Source: Massilia sp. TS11 (GTDB taxonomy: Bacteria; Pseudomonadota; Gammaproteobacteria; Burkholderiales; Burkholderiaceae_D). From it: a stretch of DNA of 64,000 nt. The DNA lies in the NCBI RefSeq assembly GCF_022012445.1, contig NZ_JAKLTS010000007.1, positions 186,001 through 250,000 on the forward strand. Reading direction: 5' to 3'. Position numbers and translations under genes: made by a program. The stretch's first letter is position 1. Every line of letters starts with the position of its first letter. The notes under the pieces were generated by a model. That model searched no databases. It had not been told where the DNA came from and was given only the letters and a program-made list of their open reading frames with translations. This document shows, one piece after another, positions 57,710-64,000 of this stretch.

Positions 57710-58219
57710 ATGCAGATACGCCCCGCCTCTCCCGCCGACGCCGACGCCATCCTCGCCCTGTATCGCGAGGTGGCGGCGGTGCCCGGCGGCATCGCTCGAT
57801 CTCCCGATGAAGTGTCGCCCGACTATGTGGCCGGGTTCATGGCGCGCGCCGCTGCCGGCGGCCTGGAGCTGGTGGCCGTGTCCGCTGGCCGGGTGGTCGG
57901 CGAGATCCATTGCGCCCCGGCCGGTCTGGCCTGCTTCTCCAGCGTACTCGGCGATCTGACGATCGCCATTGCGCCCGCGGCCCAGGGCTGCGGCCTCGGG
58001 CGTCAGCTGTTTCAGACCCTGCTCGCCACCATCGTCCGCGACTACCCCCATATCGGCCGGGTCGAACTGATGGTGCGCGCCTCGAATACGCGCGCCCAGG
58101 CCCTGTACCGCGCGCTCGGCTTCGTCGAGGAGGGGCGCTTGCGTCAACGGATCCGCAATCCGCTCGGTCAGCTCGAGGATGATGTGGCCATGGGCTGGTT
58201 GCGCCCGGAAGCGGTGTGA
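57710..58219 (+). CDS. GNAT-family N-acetyltransferase
   Basis: This 169-residue protein is a single GNAT domain. IRPASPADADAILALYREV is the first strand and helix, LTIAIAPAAQGCGLGRQLFQTLL holds the acetyl-CoA pyrophosphate-binding loop (QGCGLG), and RVELMVRASNTRAQALYRALGFVEEGRLRQRI completes the fold. The substrate is unknown. ATG 57710 is preferred to the in-frame ATG at 57701 because GGGG lies just upstream of it and the conserved start follows. Confidence 0.88.
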   Translation: MQIRPASPADADAILALYREVAAVPGGIARSPDEVSPDYVAGFMARAAAGGLELVAVSAGRVVGEIHCAPAGLACFSSVLGDLTIAIAPAAQGCGLGRQLFQTLLATIVRDYPHIGRVELMVRASNTRAQALYRALGFVEEGRLRQRIRNPLGQLEDDVAMGWLRPEAV

Positions 58220-58366
58220 AACCGCGGGTTTATTCCGCCGCGATACAAATTGTTCTCAGGATAGAGTGACAAATGCCGTAAAAGGCAATAATCTTGCTGC
58301 TCCAGTGTTTTCTCAAGAAAATCATCTAAAGCACACTGGTGGTAGCGTGGAGCAAGGAGAGCAATC

Positions 58367-58729
58367 ATGTTGTTTCTGAAGAGTACGTCTACTTTCAAGG
58401 CCCCCGGTATTTACGAGGTGGACGTGGCCGCCAAGCCGCCCGGCAAAACCTTCGGGATTTACATGGCTACCGATCCGGACAATCCGCCCACGGCCGTGCT
58501 CGAAGCGCTGGCCAAGCTGGGCTTCGAGAATACCCACCGCCAGGCCTACACCCACAAGGACAAGGGCAAGGTGCTCGATCTGCATTTCCAGAAACCCGGC
58601 ACCGACCTGTTCCAGGGCTGGAAGAATGAAGAGCGCGAGGCCTGGATGGCCGCCATCGAGCAGCTGTTCGCCGGCGTCGGCGTGCAGATCGCCCCGCGCG
58701 TGATGACCCTGGCCGAAGCCTACGCCTGA
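58367..58729 (+). CDS. Conserved-looking hypothetical protein
   Basis: This 120-residue soluble protein has no signal peptide. It has a beta-rich first half (IYEVDVAAKPPGKTFGIYMATD), an AVLEALAKLGFENTH helix and a charged FQGWKNEEREAWMAAIEQLFAG helix. A strong AAGGAGAG lies seven bases before the ATG, so it is well translated. I do not recognise the family. It stops one base before the stop codon of the convergent Moco-like protein gene. Confidence 0.75.
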   Translation: MLFLKSTSTFKAPGIYEVDVAAKPPGKTFGIYMATDPDNPPTAVLEALAKLGFENTHRQAYTHKDKGKVLDLHFQKPGTDLFQGWKNEEREAWMAAIEQLFAGVGVQIAPRVMTLAEAYA

Positions 58730-59308
58730 TCAGGCCGCACTGACCTCGATGTGGTACAGCCCCCACGGGCACTGGCCGAAGCGGTCGGCGACCGGCTGCG
58801 CGGCCATCTCGGGCACGCGGTCGGCATCATAGACGGCCCACAGCGGCCCCAGGCCGCCGAGCGCGAGCGGCTGCTCGTCCAGATGGGTGGCCACCATAAA
58901 GCGCTGGGCGCGCGCCTGCGCCAGGCTGATCTGGGCGGCAAAGCCGTCGATCGCGCGCAACACCAGTTTGCCATTGCTGGTGGCCGGCACCCCGGCCTCC
59001 TTCAGCACGTCCACCAGCAGCGGGCCGCGTACCGTGTGCACCTTGTTGTCGTACTCGAGGGTCGGCCGGATCTGGAAGTAGGGCAGGCTGAGGATGGCGT
59101 CGGCGTCGAAGGTAAAAGCCTTCTGGAAATTCTGGTGCTGCTTGAGCAGCAGCTGGTCGAAATGGGGATTGAGCGCGCCGCGGTTGCTTTTGCCGATCGC
59201 GCCGCTGATGGTCAGCAGGATCGGGCCGCGCGCGCGCGGGGCGGCGCTGGCGAGTGCCGGCGTCAGGCTGGCCAGCGCGCTGGCGGTGAGAAACTGGCGT
59301 TTGTCCAT
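58730..59308 (-). CDS. Secreted molybdopterin-oxidoreductase-like protein
   Basis: This 192-residue protein has a leader (MDKRQFLTASALASLTPALASAAP). It looks like the small oxidoreductase molybdopterin-binding (sulfite-oxidase-like) fold: FDADAILSLPYFQIRPTLE, VRGPLLVDVLKEAGVP and WGLYHIEVSAA. The only cysteine is near the C-terminus (GQCPWG). The cysteine that normally binds molybdenum in this fold is not visible, so it may bind another ligand. No partner gene is adjacent. It diverges from alkB by 41 bases. Confidence 0.72.
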   Translation of the reverse strand: MDKRQFLTASALASLTPALASAAPRARGPILLTISGAIGKSNRGALNPHFDQLLLKQHQNFQKAFTFDADAILSLPYFQIRPTLEYDNKVHTVRGPLLVDVLKEAGVPATSNGKLVLRAIDGFAAQISLAQARAQRFMVATHLDEQPLALGGLGPLWAVYDADRVPEMAAQPVADRFGQCPWGLYHIEVSAA

Positions 59309-59349
59309 CGGGCGTCTCCTTGCTTGGCAATTCTGTCATCATAACAAGA

Positions 59350-59940
59350 ATGGACCTGTTTGCATCCGGCCCCGAACGCCTGCCTGTGCAGGACGGGGAA
59401 CTGATTTTGTGGCGCGCGTTTGCGCTGCCGCTGCCCAGCGCCGAACTGTTCGCGCGCCTGCAGGCCGAGACGCCCTGGCGCGCCGAGTCGATCCTGGTGT
59501 TCGGCCGCCGCCATCTGCAGCCGCGTCTGACGGCCTGGTATGGCGACGCCGGCTACACCTATTCGGGCCTGGCCCTGGCGCCGCAGCCGTGGACGCCCCT
59601 GCTGCAGGCCGTGCGCGCCAGCGTGGAGGCGGCCACCGGCCTGGCCTTCAACAGCGTGCTGCTCAACTACTACCGCGACCAGCGCGACAGCATGGGCATG
59701 CACAGCGACGACGAGCCCGAGCTCGGACCGATGCCGCAGATCGCCTCGCTCAGCCTGGGCGCCACGCGCAGCTTCGTGCTGCGCCACAAGCGCAGCGGCC
59801 AGACTCTGCGCCTGCCGCTGGCCGACGGCGACCTGCTGCTGATGGCCGGCCCGCTGCAGCAGCACTGGCAGCACGGCATCCACAAGGCCACGCGCGCCCT
59901 CGGCCCGCGCCTGAACCTGACTTTCCGTCTGATTCGCTGA
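59350..59940 (+). CDS. alkB: AlkB-family 2-oxoglutarate/iron dioxygenase
   Basis: This 196-residue protein removes alkyl groups from DNA or RNA bases by oxidative demethylation. Iron is bound by H118 and D120 (MHSDDEPELG) and H175 (HWQHGIHK); the RLNLTFR arginines at the C-terminus bind 2-oxoglutarate. NSVLLNYYRDQRDSMGMHSDDE is the conserved nucleotide-recognition region. It belongs to the shorter ALKBH2/3-like group. The start at 59350 follows AACAAG, a weak ribosome site. Confidence 0.93.
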   Translation: MDLFASGPERLPVQDGELILWRAFALPLPSAELFARLQAETPWRAESILVFGRRHLQPRLTAWYGDAGYTYSGLALAPQPWTPLLQAVRASVEAATGLAFNSVLLNYYRDQRDSMGMHSDDEPELGPMPQIASLSLGATRSFVLRHKRSGQTLRLPLADGDLLLMAGPLQQHWQHGIHKATRALGPRLNLTFRLIR

Positions 59941-59954
59941 GCTTACATTTTCTT

Positions 59955-59985
59955 ACCGTTCTTACGGTTTCCGCACGGACGTGCG
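59955..59985 (+). other. Two small hairpins after alkB
   Basis: ACCGT-TCTT-ACGGT (59955-59968) and CGCAC-GGAC-GTGCG (59972-59985) follow one another, 15 bases after the alkB stop. The second is followed by AAAAC, not a U-tract. They may be the end of the alkB mRNA or part of the leader of the outer-membrane protein gene. Confidence 0.5.
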
Positions 59986-60068
59986 AAAACTTGTTTGATA
60001 TCGTGTCACCAATCGCGATTCATTGGGAATTGCGATCCAGGACGTAACAATACGAACAAGGATTCGCT

Positions 60069-60626
60069 ATGAAAAAGACTGTCTTTGCACTGATCGCCGC
60101 CGCTTTCGCTTTCTCCGCTCACGCTGCTGAACCGGGCACCGCCTATGTGGGCGTGGGTGTCGCCACCGTGGACCACAATGCCGACATCGCCGGCGCCTCG
60201 AATATGGGCTCGACCGGCTACAAGGCCTCGGGCAAGATCTTCGGCGGCTACAACTTCGACAAGAACGTGGCCCTGGAAGCCGGCTACACCGATTTCGCCA
60301 AGTCGACCTACAACTACACGGCCGGCACGGCCAGCAAGTTTGCCGAGTCCGATGGCCATGCCTTCTACGTGGCCGGCAAGTACTCGGTGCCGGTGAATGA
60401 CACCGTCAATGTCTACGGCAAGCTGGGCCTGACCCGCGTGAAGAACAGCGTCTCGGGCGCACTCAACACCAGCGACAGCAACACCCGCGCCTACGGTGGC
60501 CTGGGCGCCGAGTTCGCGCTGAACAAGCAAGTCGCGCTGAACCTCGAATACGAGCGCTATGGCACCAAGACCGCCGTCGGCGCCAAGCCGGACGTGTGGA
60601 GCGCCGGCGTGAAGTTCGCTTTCTAA
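60069..60626 (+). CDS. Small outer-membrane beta-barrel protein (OmpA/OmpW-like)
   Basis: This 185-residue protein has an 18-20-residue signal peptide (ending in AHA) and an eight-stranded barrel pattern. GTAYVGVGVATVDHNADI is strand 1, KIFGGYNFDKNVALEAGYTDFAKSTYNY follows, and GLGAEFALNKQVALNLEYERYG and WSAGVKFAF are the last strands; the terminal Phe is as expected for BAM recognition. AAGGATTC precedes the ATG. It is probably abundant, with a strong terminator behind it. Ligand unknown. Confidence 0.88.
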   Translation: MKKTVFALIAAAFAFSAHAAEPGTAYVGVGVATVDHNADIAGASNMGSTGYKASGKIFGGYNFDKNVALEAGYTDFAKSTYNYTAGTASKFAESDGHAFYVAGKYSVPVNDTVNVYGKLGLTRVKNSVSGALNTSDSNTRAYGGLGAEFALNKQVALNLEYERYGTKTAVGAKPDVWSAGVKFAF

Positions 60627-60644
60627 CTCCCGCGTTACCGATGT

Positions 60645-60676
60645 AAAAAAGGCCGGTCCCTGGACCGGCCTTTTCC
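60645..60676 (+). terminator. Strong bidirectional terminator
   Basis: AAAAGGCCGGTCC pairs with GGACCGGCCTTTT around a two-base CT centre (12-13 pairs). A-runs and T-runs flank both sides, so it can stop transcription from either strand: the outer-membrane gene from the left and the EttA-like remnant from the right. Confidence 0.9.
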
Positions 60677-60689
60677 TTTGGGGCGCCGC

Positions 60690-60776
60690 TTAGTGGCTGA
60701 GCGGCTTGTAGCGGATGCGCTTGGGCTTGGCCCCTTCCTCGCCCAGACGTTTCTTCTTGTCGGCTTCGTATTCCTG
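60690..60776 (-). pseudogene. ettA: 3' remnant of EttA-like ABC-F ATPase gene
   Basis: Reading the minus strand from 60776 gives QEYEADKKKRLGEE followed by GAKPKRIRYKPLSH and a TAA stop. This is the typical C-terminal tail of the ABC-F translation factor EttA. The coding homology stops abruptly at about 60777, where an in-frame TAG and unrelated AT-richer DNA begin. It is only 28 codons long and cannot function. It may be the displaced 3' end of a gene split by an insertion, with the rest beyond the right edge. This relies on recognition of the tail, not an alignment. Confidence 0.75.
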
Positions 60777-60930
60777 CTAACCGTCATTTGTCTCCAAAGG
60801 CCTTTGCTACGCGGTGTCGCAGTCTGCGGCAACGACATTTTGGCAACTTTCTTGGTAAGGCTAACTCAGGTTAGATAGAAGACCTAGCTGCAATTGTTTT
60901 TGAGTATCGCCGAACAATGGTTGAGGCAAT

Positions 60931-60959
60931 ATTCACCTGCATCGGTGGGTGAATTTTTT
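60931..60959 (+). terminator. Terminator-like hairpin
   Basis: ATTCACC (60931-60937) pairs with GGTGAAT (60948-60954), followed by a run of Ts to 60959. It lies in the otherwise empty 60777-61101 segment at the edge of the foreign-looking DNA. That segment holds no other feature I can support. Confidence 0.4.
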
Positions 60960-61101
60960 CTGGGGACTTCCTAAGTAAGGGGTACATTGGGTGTTTTGGA
61001 CGATTATTCATAGTCTTCCGTTAAACCGATTGTAGGTTTAATCTCTATGCAATCGGCATATTGTGATGCCAATTTCAAGAGCAGAGAAGGGCGACATCAG
61101 A

Positions 61102-63402
61102 ATGATCGAGACCATTTCCCTTTCTAAGACGGCGACCTACGGTGATCAGCCCGAGGTTCTGGGACCGCTCAGACGCATAAATTTCATCTTCGGAACCAAC
61201 GGCACAGGCAAGACGACGATCAGCCGGGTGATTGCCGATGGGGCGGGGTATGCCTCGTGCGGTGTTGCTTGGAAGGACGGGCGTCCGATCCAAGCGTTGG
61301 TCTATAACCGGGATTTTGTGGAGCGCAATTTCAGCCGGTCAGCCGAACTCAAAGGTGTCTTCACTCTCGGCGAAAAGCAGGTCAAGGTTCAAGAAGAGAT
61401 CAAAGCAAAGAAGGAAGAAGCCGACAGCTACAAAGAGAAGGTGGCTGAGCTCAAAAAGGTTCTTGACGGGGATGGCGGCGCTACGCGAGGAAAGCGCGGC
61501 GATTTGGCGGAGTTGGAAGCCGCCTTTCAGGAACGTTGCTGGGAGGCCTTTGGGAAACATAAAGAGAAGCTTTCCCATGCGTTTGAGGGGTTCAGAAACA
61601 GCAAGAAAGACTTCAAGGCTAAGGTGCTTCAGGAAGCAGACTCCAACAAGTCAGCGGCCGTACCCTTGGACCAGCTGCACAAGAGGGCCGAGACGATTTT
61701 CGGGAAGGCTCTCAGCGAGGCGCCGGTAGTGCCCGAGGTCCGCTTTGCCGCCTTGCTGGGATACGAGGCCGACCCGATCATCAAAACCAGAGTCATCGGT
61801 AAGGAAGACGTGAATATCGCCGAGATGATCAAGAAGCTCGGGAACAGCGATTGGGTGAGGGAAGGTCGACGCTACTACGAGGCAAACCAAAGTTTTTGCC
61901 CCTTCTGCCAGCAAAAGACAGACGAGGCGTTTGAAAAGAGCCTCAGCGAGTATTTCAACGAGTCGTTCGAGCGGGACAGCAAAGCCATCGCGGCGTTGCT
62001 CGACAACTACACAACCGACACTGACCGCGTTCTGCAAGAGCTTGGGCAAATATTGGCGGCCCCCTCCAAGTTTCTGGATGCCGCGAAGTTCAAGAGCGAA
62101 AGGGACTTGCTGGAAGCTAAGCTGCGGCTGAATGTGCAGCAACTGATCAAGAAGAGCAAGGAGCCTAGCCAGATTTTTGAGCTGGAATCGGTCGGGAACC
62201 TTGCTTCCGCCATTGAAGGATTGATTTCGGAAGCCAACAAAAAGGTCGCCGAGCACAACGATCTGGTAAAAAATATCGCGAAGGAAAAAGCCAAACTGAT
62301 TTCGGAGGTCTGGAAGCACCTGGTGGAAGTGGACCTTGGCGCAGCCTATGGCGATTACAAGACCAAGAAGGCTGGGCTGGAAGGAACTATCAAGTCGATT
62401 GAGGACAAGATAGACACGTTCGGCCAAGAGGCTCGGACTAGGGACGCAGCCATTCGGGAGCTAGAAAAGCAGACCACGAGCGTTAGGCCGACGATTGATG
62501 CGATCAATGCCTTGCTTGCCTCTTTTGGTTTCCACGGCTTTGCTCTGGCGATGGCAGACGACGGCAAGTCATATAAGCTGATCCGGGAGGACAAGACGGA
62601 CGCCAAGGAGACGCTGAGCGAAGGGGAGAAAACCTTCGTGACCTTCCTGTATTTCTACCACTTGCTCAAAGGCAGCGACACGGAAAGCGGGATCAACACG
62701 GATCGGGTGGTGGTGTTTGATGACCCGGTGTCGAGCTTGGATAGTGAGATTTTGTTCATCGTCGGGAGCCTCATCAAAAAGGTGTTCGATGAAGCGCGCA
62801 GCGGGTCGAGCCTGATCAAGCAAGTTTTCGTTTTGACTCACAACGTCTATTTCCATAAGGAAGTATCTTTCAACAACTCCCGGACGGACAAGGCTCTCAA
62901 AGATGAGACGTTTTGGGTCGTGCGCAAGCCGGCCAAGCAGTCGAAGCTGGAGAAGCATGAAGGCAACCCGATCAGGACTTCGTATGAGCTGCTTTGGTCG
63001 GAGGTGAAGAATCCGAGTCCGTCTCTCCTAAACATTCAAAACGTCATGCGCAGAATCCTCGAGAACTACTTCAAGTTCTTCGGGGGCATAGAGCCGAGGA
63101 ACATTTGCGCGAGTCTGCCGGGCAAAGACCAAATGATCTGCAACAGCCTTCTGTCGTGGGTGAATGACGGTTCGCACTATGCCCAGGACGACATTTTTGT
63201 GAGCCTTAATCAAGGCGCGGTCGGCAGCTACATGAAGGTCTTCCATTTGATCTTCAAGCTGTCGGACCATGAAGCCCATTACAAGATGATGATGGGCGAT
63301 GCCTACGTCGAGCTTGAAGAACCAATGGCAGCTGCGGCGGAGGTGCCAGGAATCGAGGACCAAGATGGTGGGGCAAAAGGGGCAGCCGATTTGACGGCAT
63401 AG
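61102..63402 (+). CDS. RloC/PrrC-like anticodon nuclease: ABC ATPase with zinc hook
   Basis: This 766-residue AAA_13/ABC protein has Walker A GTNGTGKTT (31-39), signature LSEGEKT (505-511), Walker B VVVFDD (536-541), D-loop SSLD (544-547) and H-loop H580 (LTHN). Between Walker A and the signature is a long coiled coil interrupted by CPFC (C266, C269), a Rad50-type zinc hook. After the ATPase lies R650-X3-E654 (RRILE) and then H692 (NDGSH), matching the R-X3-E-Xn-H triad of PrrC and RloC anticodon nucleases. It probably cleaves tRNA when triggered by phage or DNA damage. The start at 61102 is preferred for the ETISLSK opening. Composition differs from the GC-rich genes to the left. Confidence 0.85.
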   Translation: MIETISLSKTATYGDQPEVLGPLRRINFIFGTNGTGKTTISRVIADGAGYASCGVAWKDGRPIQALVYNRDFVERNFSRSAELKGVFTLGEKQVKVQEEIKAKKEEADSYKEKVAELKKVLDGDGGATRGKRGDLAELEAAFQERCWEAFGKHKEKLSHAFEGFRNSKKDFKAKVLQEADSNKSAAVPLDQLHKRAETIFGKALSEAPVVPEVRFAALLGYEADPIIKTRVIGKEDVNIAEMIKKLGNSDWVREGRRYYEANQSFCPFCQQKTDEAFEKSLSEYFNESFERDSKAIAALLDNYTTDTDRVLQELGQILAAPSKFLDAAKFKSERDLLEAKLRLNVQQLIKKSKEPSQIFELESVGNLASAIEGLISEANKKVAEHNDLVKNIAKEKAKLISEVWKHLVEVDLGAAYGDYKTKKAGLEGTIKSIEDKIDTFGQEARTRDAAIRELEKQTTSVRPTIDAINALLASFGFHGFALAMADDGKSYKLIREDKTDAKETLSEGEKTFVTFLYFYHLLKGSDTESGINTDRVVVFDDPVSSLDSEILFIVGSLIKKVFDEARSGSSLIKQVFVLTHNVYFHKEVSFNNSRTDKALKDETFWVVRKPAKQSKLEKHEGNPIRTSYELLWSEVKNPSPSLLNIQNVMRRILENYFKFFGGIEPRNICASLPGKDQMICNSLLSWVNDGSHYAQDDIFVSLNQGAVGSYMKVFHLIFKLSDHEAHYKMMMGDAYVELEEPMAAAAEVPGIEDQDGGAKGAADLTA

Positions 63403-63500
63403 GAAGCGGCAGCGGCGGCATGAACGCTATGGCGGTCTTCTTGCCTGCTAGGTTTCCCCCGCTGCTTTTGTTGACTGAAAAATGACTGTGAGGGCTTTAG

Positions 63501-64000
63501 ATGAGAATTGATGACGTGCTTCAGGTCGATATTCCTGATGATCTTTCAAATCCGCTGCGGCAAGAGTTTCATAATCATTTGGGGACCCTGCAATCAATGG
63601 CATGCGGGTTGGCTCAGATATATGACAGCGTTAAGGCTGAAGAGCTTAAAGAACAAGAAGAGCTTAAAAGTTACGGTAAGGGCGTTTCAGTTTTTAAAGC
63701 GTTTAATGATAAGTTGTTTTTGATTGAGCCTCGATTTCATTGGTATGCTGTCGCATTGATGAATTTCATAAGATTAAATGGGGTTTTGTGCGGGCTTGTG
63801 AAGAGAGATTTGAGCCTGTCTAATTTAAGCGGAGATCCTGCTGCTTTTAAAGATTACTCGTTGAAATATTCAGATTCTGTGTTAAACGGTTCTGCTATCA
63901 AGGAATGGCGAAATAAGATTTCTGCCCATCACGCCCTTATTGATCCTAAGCCAAGTGATGTGGCCTTAATTGAAGCTCTCCTTATTCCGTGTAAGCTCGT
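63501..64000 (+). CDS. Possible HEPN-domain protein, partial
   Basis: The open frame runs past the right edge of the window; 166 residues are visible. The sequence is helical and charged (LKEQEELKSYGKG), then FHWYAVALMNFIRLNGVL, then W136-R137-N138-KISA-H143-H144. This is the R-N-x4-H pattern of HEPN-type RNases and AbiU2-like proteins. It starts 98 bases after the RloC-like gene on the same strand, but no good Shine-Dalgarno sequence is seen. Composition is AT-rich. Effector, antitoxin partner or unrelated protein cannot be decided from this fragment. Confidence 0.6.
   Translation, partial: MRIDDVLQVDIPDDLSNPLRQEFHNHLGTLQSMACGLAQIYDSVKAEELKEQEELKSYGKGVSVFKAFNDKLFLIEPRFHWYAVALMNFIRLNGVLCGLVKRDLSLSNLSGDPAAFKDYSLKYSDSVLNGSAIKEWRNKISAHHALIDPKPSDVALIEALLIPCKL

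Noticed and set aside
60690..60776. A functional small gene at the EttA tail
   Set aside because: Only 28 codons, no start codon, and an exact match in pattern to the tail of a much longer protein; called a remnant instead.
63403..63500. A gene or RNA in the 98-base gap after the RloC-like gene
   Set aside because: No open frame with a ribosome site, no promoter and no strong hairpin was seen; nothing can be supported.

Overview
The window is GC-rich chromosomal DNA from a betaproteobacterium, most likely Oxalobacteraceae (Massilia/Telluria/Duganella/Janthinobacterium type). This is inferred from the unbroken mnmG-rsmG-parA-parB-atpIBEFHAGDC block, the SlmA and ArgB sequences, abundant GGGTCT-type palindromic repeats and the mix of environmental regulators and polymer-degrading enzymes. 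No database search was possible.

Layout. 1-1.5 kb: a partial iron-type alcohol dehydrogenase and a TauE-like permease. 1.5-6 kb: two inverted parS sites, then mnmG, rsmG, a 9-bp tandem repeat, parA and parB, which is the origin-proximal chromosome-segregation locus. 6-13.3 kb: the complete F1Fo ATP synthase operon with its own promoter and terminator. 13.3-13.5 kb: a probable unlabelled structured small RNA. 13.6-16.6 kb: an exported molybdenum hydroxylase (IorA/IorB type). 16.6-25.9 kb: an HD-GYP-type protein, a PHB-depolymerase-like esterase, glutathione peroxidase, a GlxA-type regulator, a fused PabB-PabC enzyme, SlmA, a TraB/GumN protein, tRNA-Thr(GGT) and argB. 26-31.2 kb: a sigma factor with a tiny zinc-finger partner, followed by a large hybrid histidine kinase and a REC/HD-GYP response regulator. 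31.2-41.2 kb: small metabolic genes, two opposed palindromic tandem arrays (70-bp and 39-bp units), an outer-membrane protein, a nitronate monooxygenase and a GGDEF-EAL protein. 41.3-50.5 kb (minus strand): an acyl-CoA synthetase, a complete Liv-type ABC transporter and a PaaK-like ligase, with a Crp/Fnr-type regulator diverging from it. 51.4-60.7 kb: an aminopeptidase P, MgtC, a GH18 enzyme with two CBM2-like modules, AlkB, a small OmpA-type barrel and several small genes.

The right end is different. After a strong terminator at 60.65 kb there is only the last 28 codons of an EttA-like ABC-F gene (minus strand). The coding sequence then stops abruptly and the DNA becomes visibly AT-richer with different codon use. 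This segment carries a RloC/PrrC-like ABC ATPase with a zinc hook and an R-X3-E-Xn-H anticodon-nuclease triad, and then a gene cut by the window end with an RN-x4-H HEPN-type motif. I read this as the edge of a defence island inserted into ettA. It is the best candidate here for an undescribed system: two potential RNase effectors side by side.
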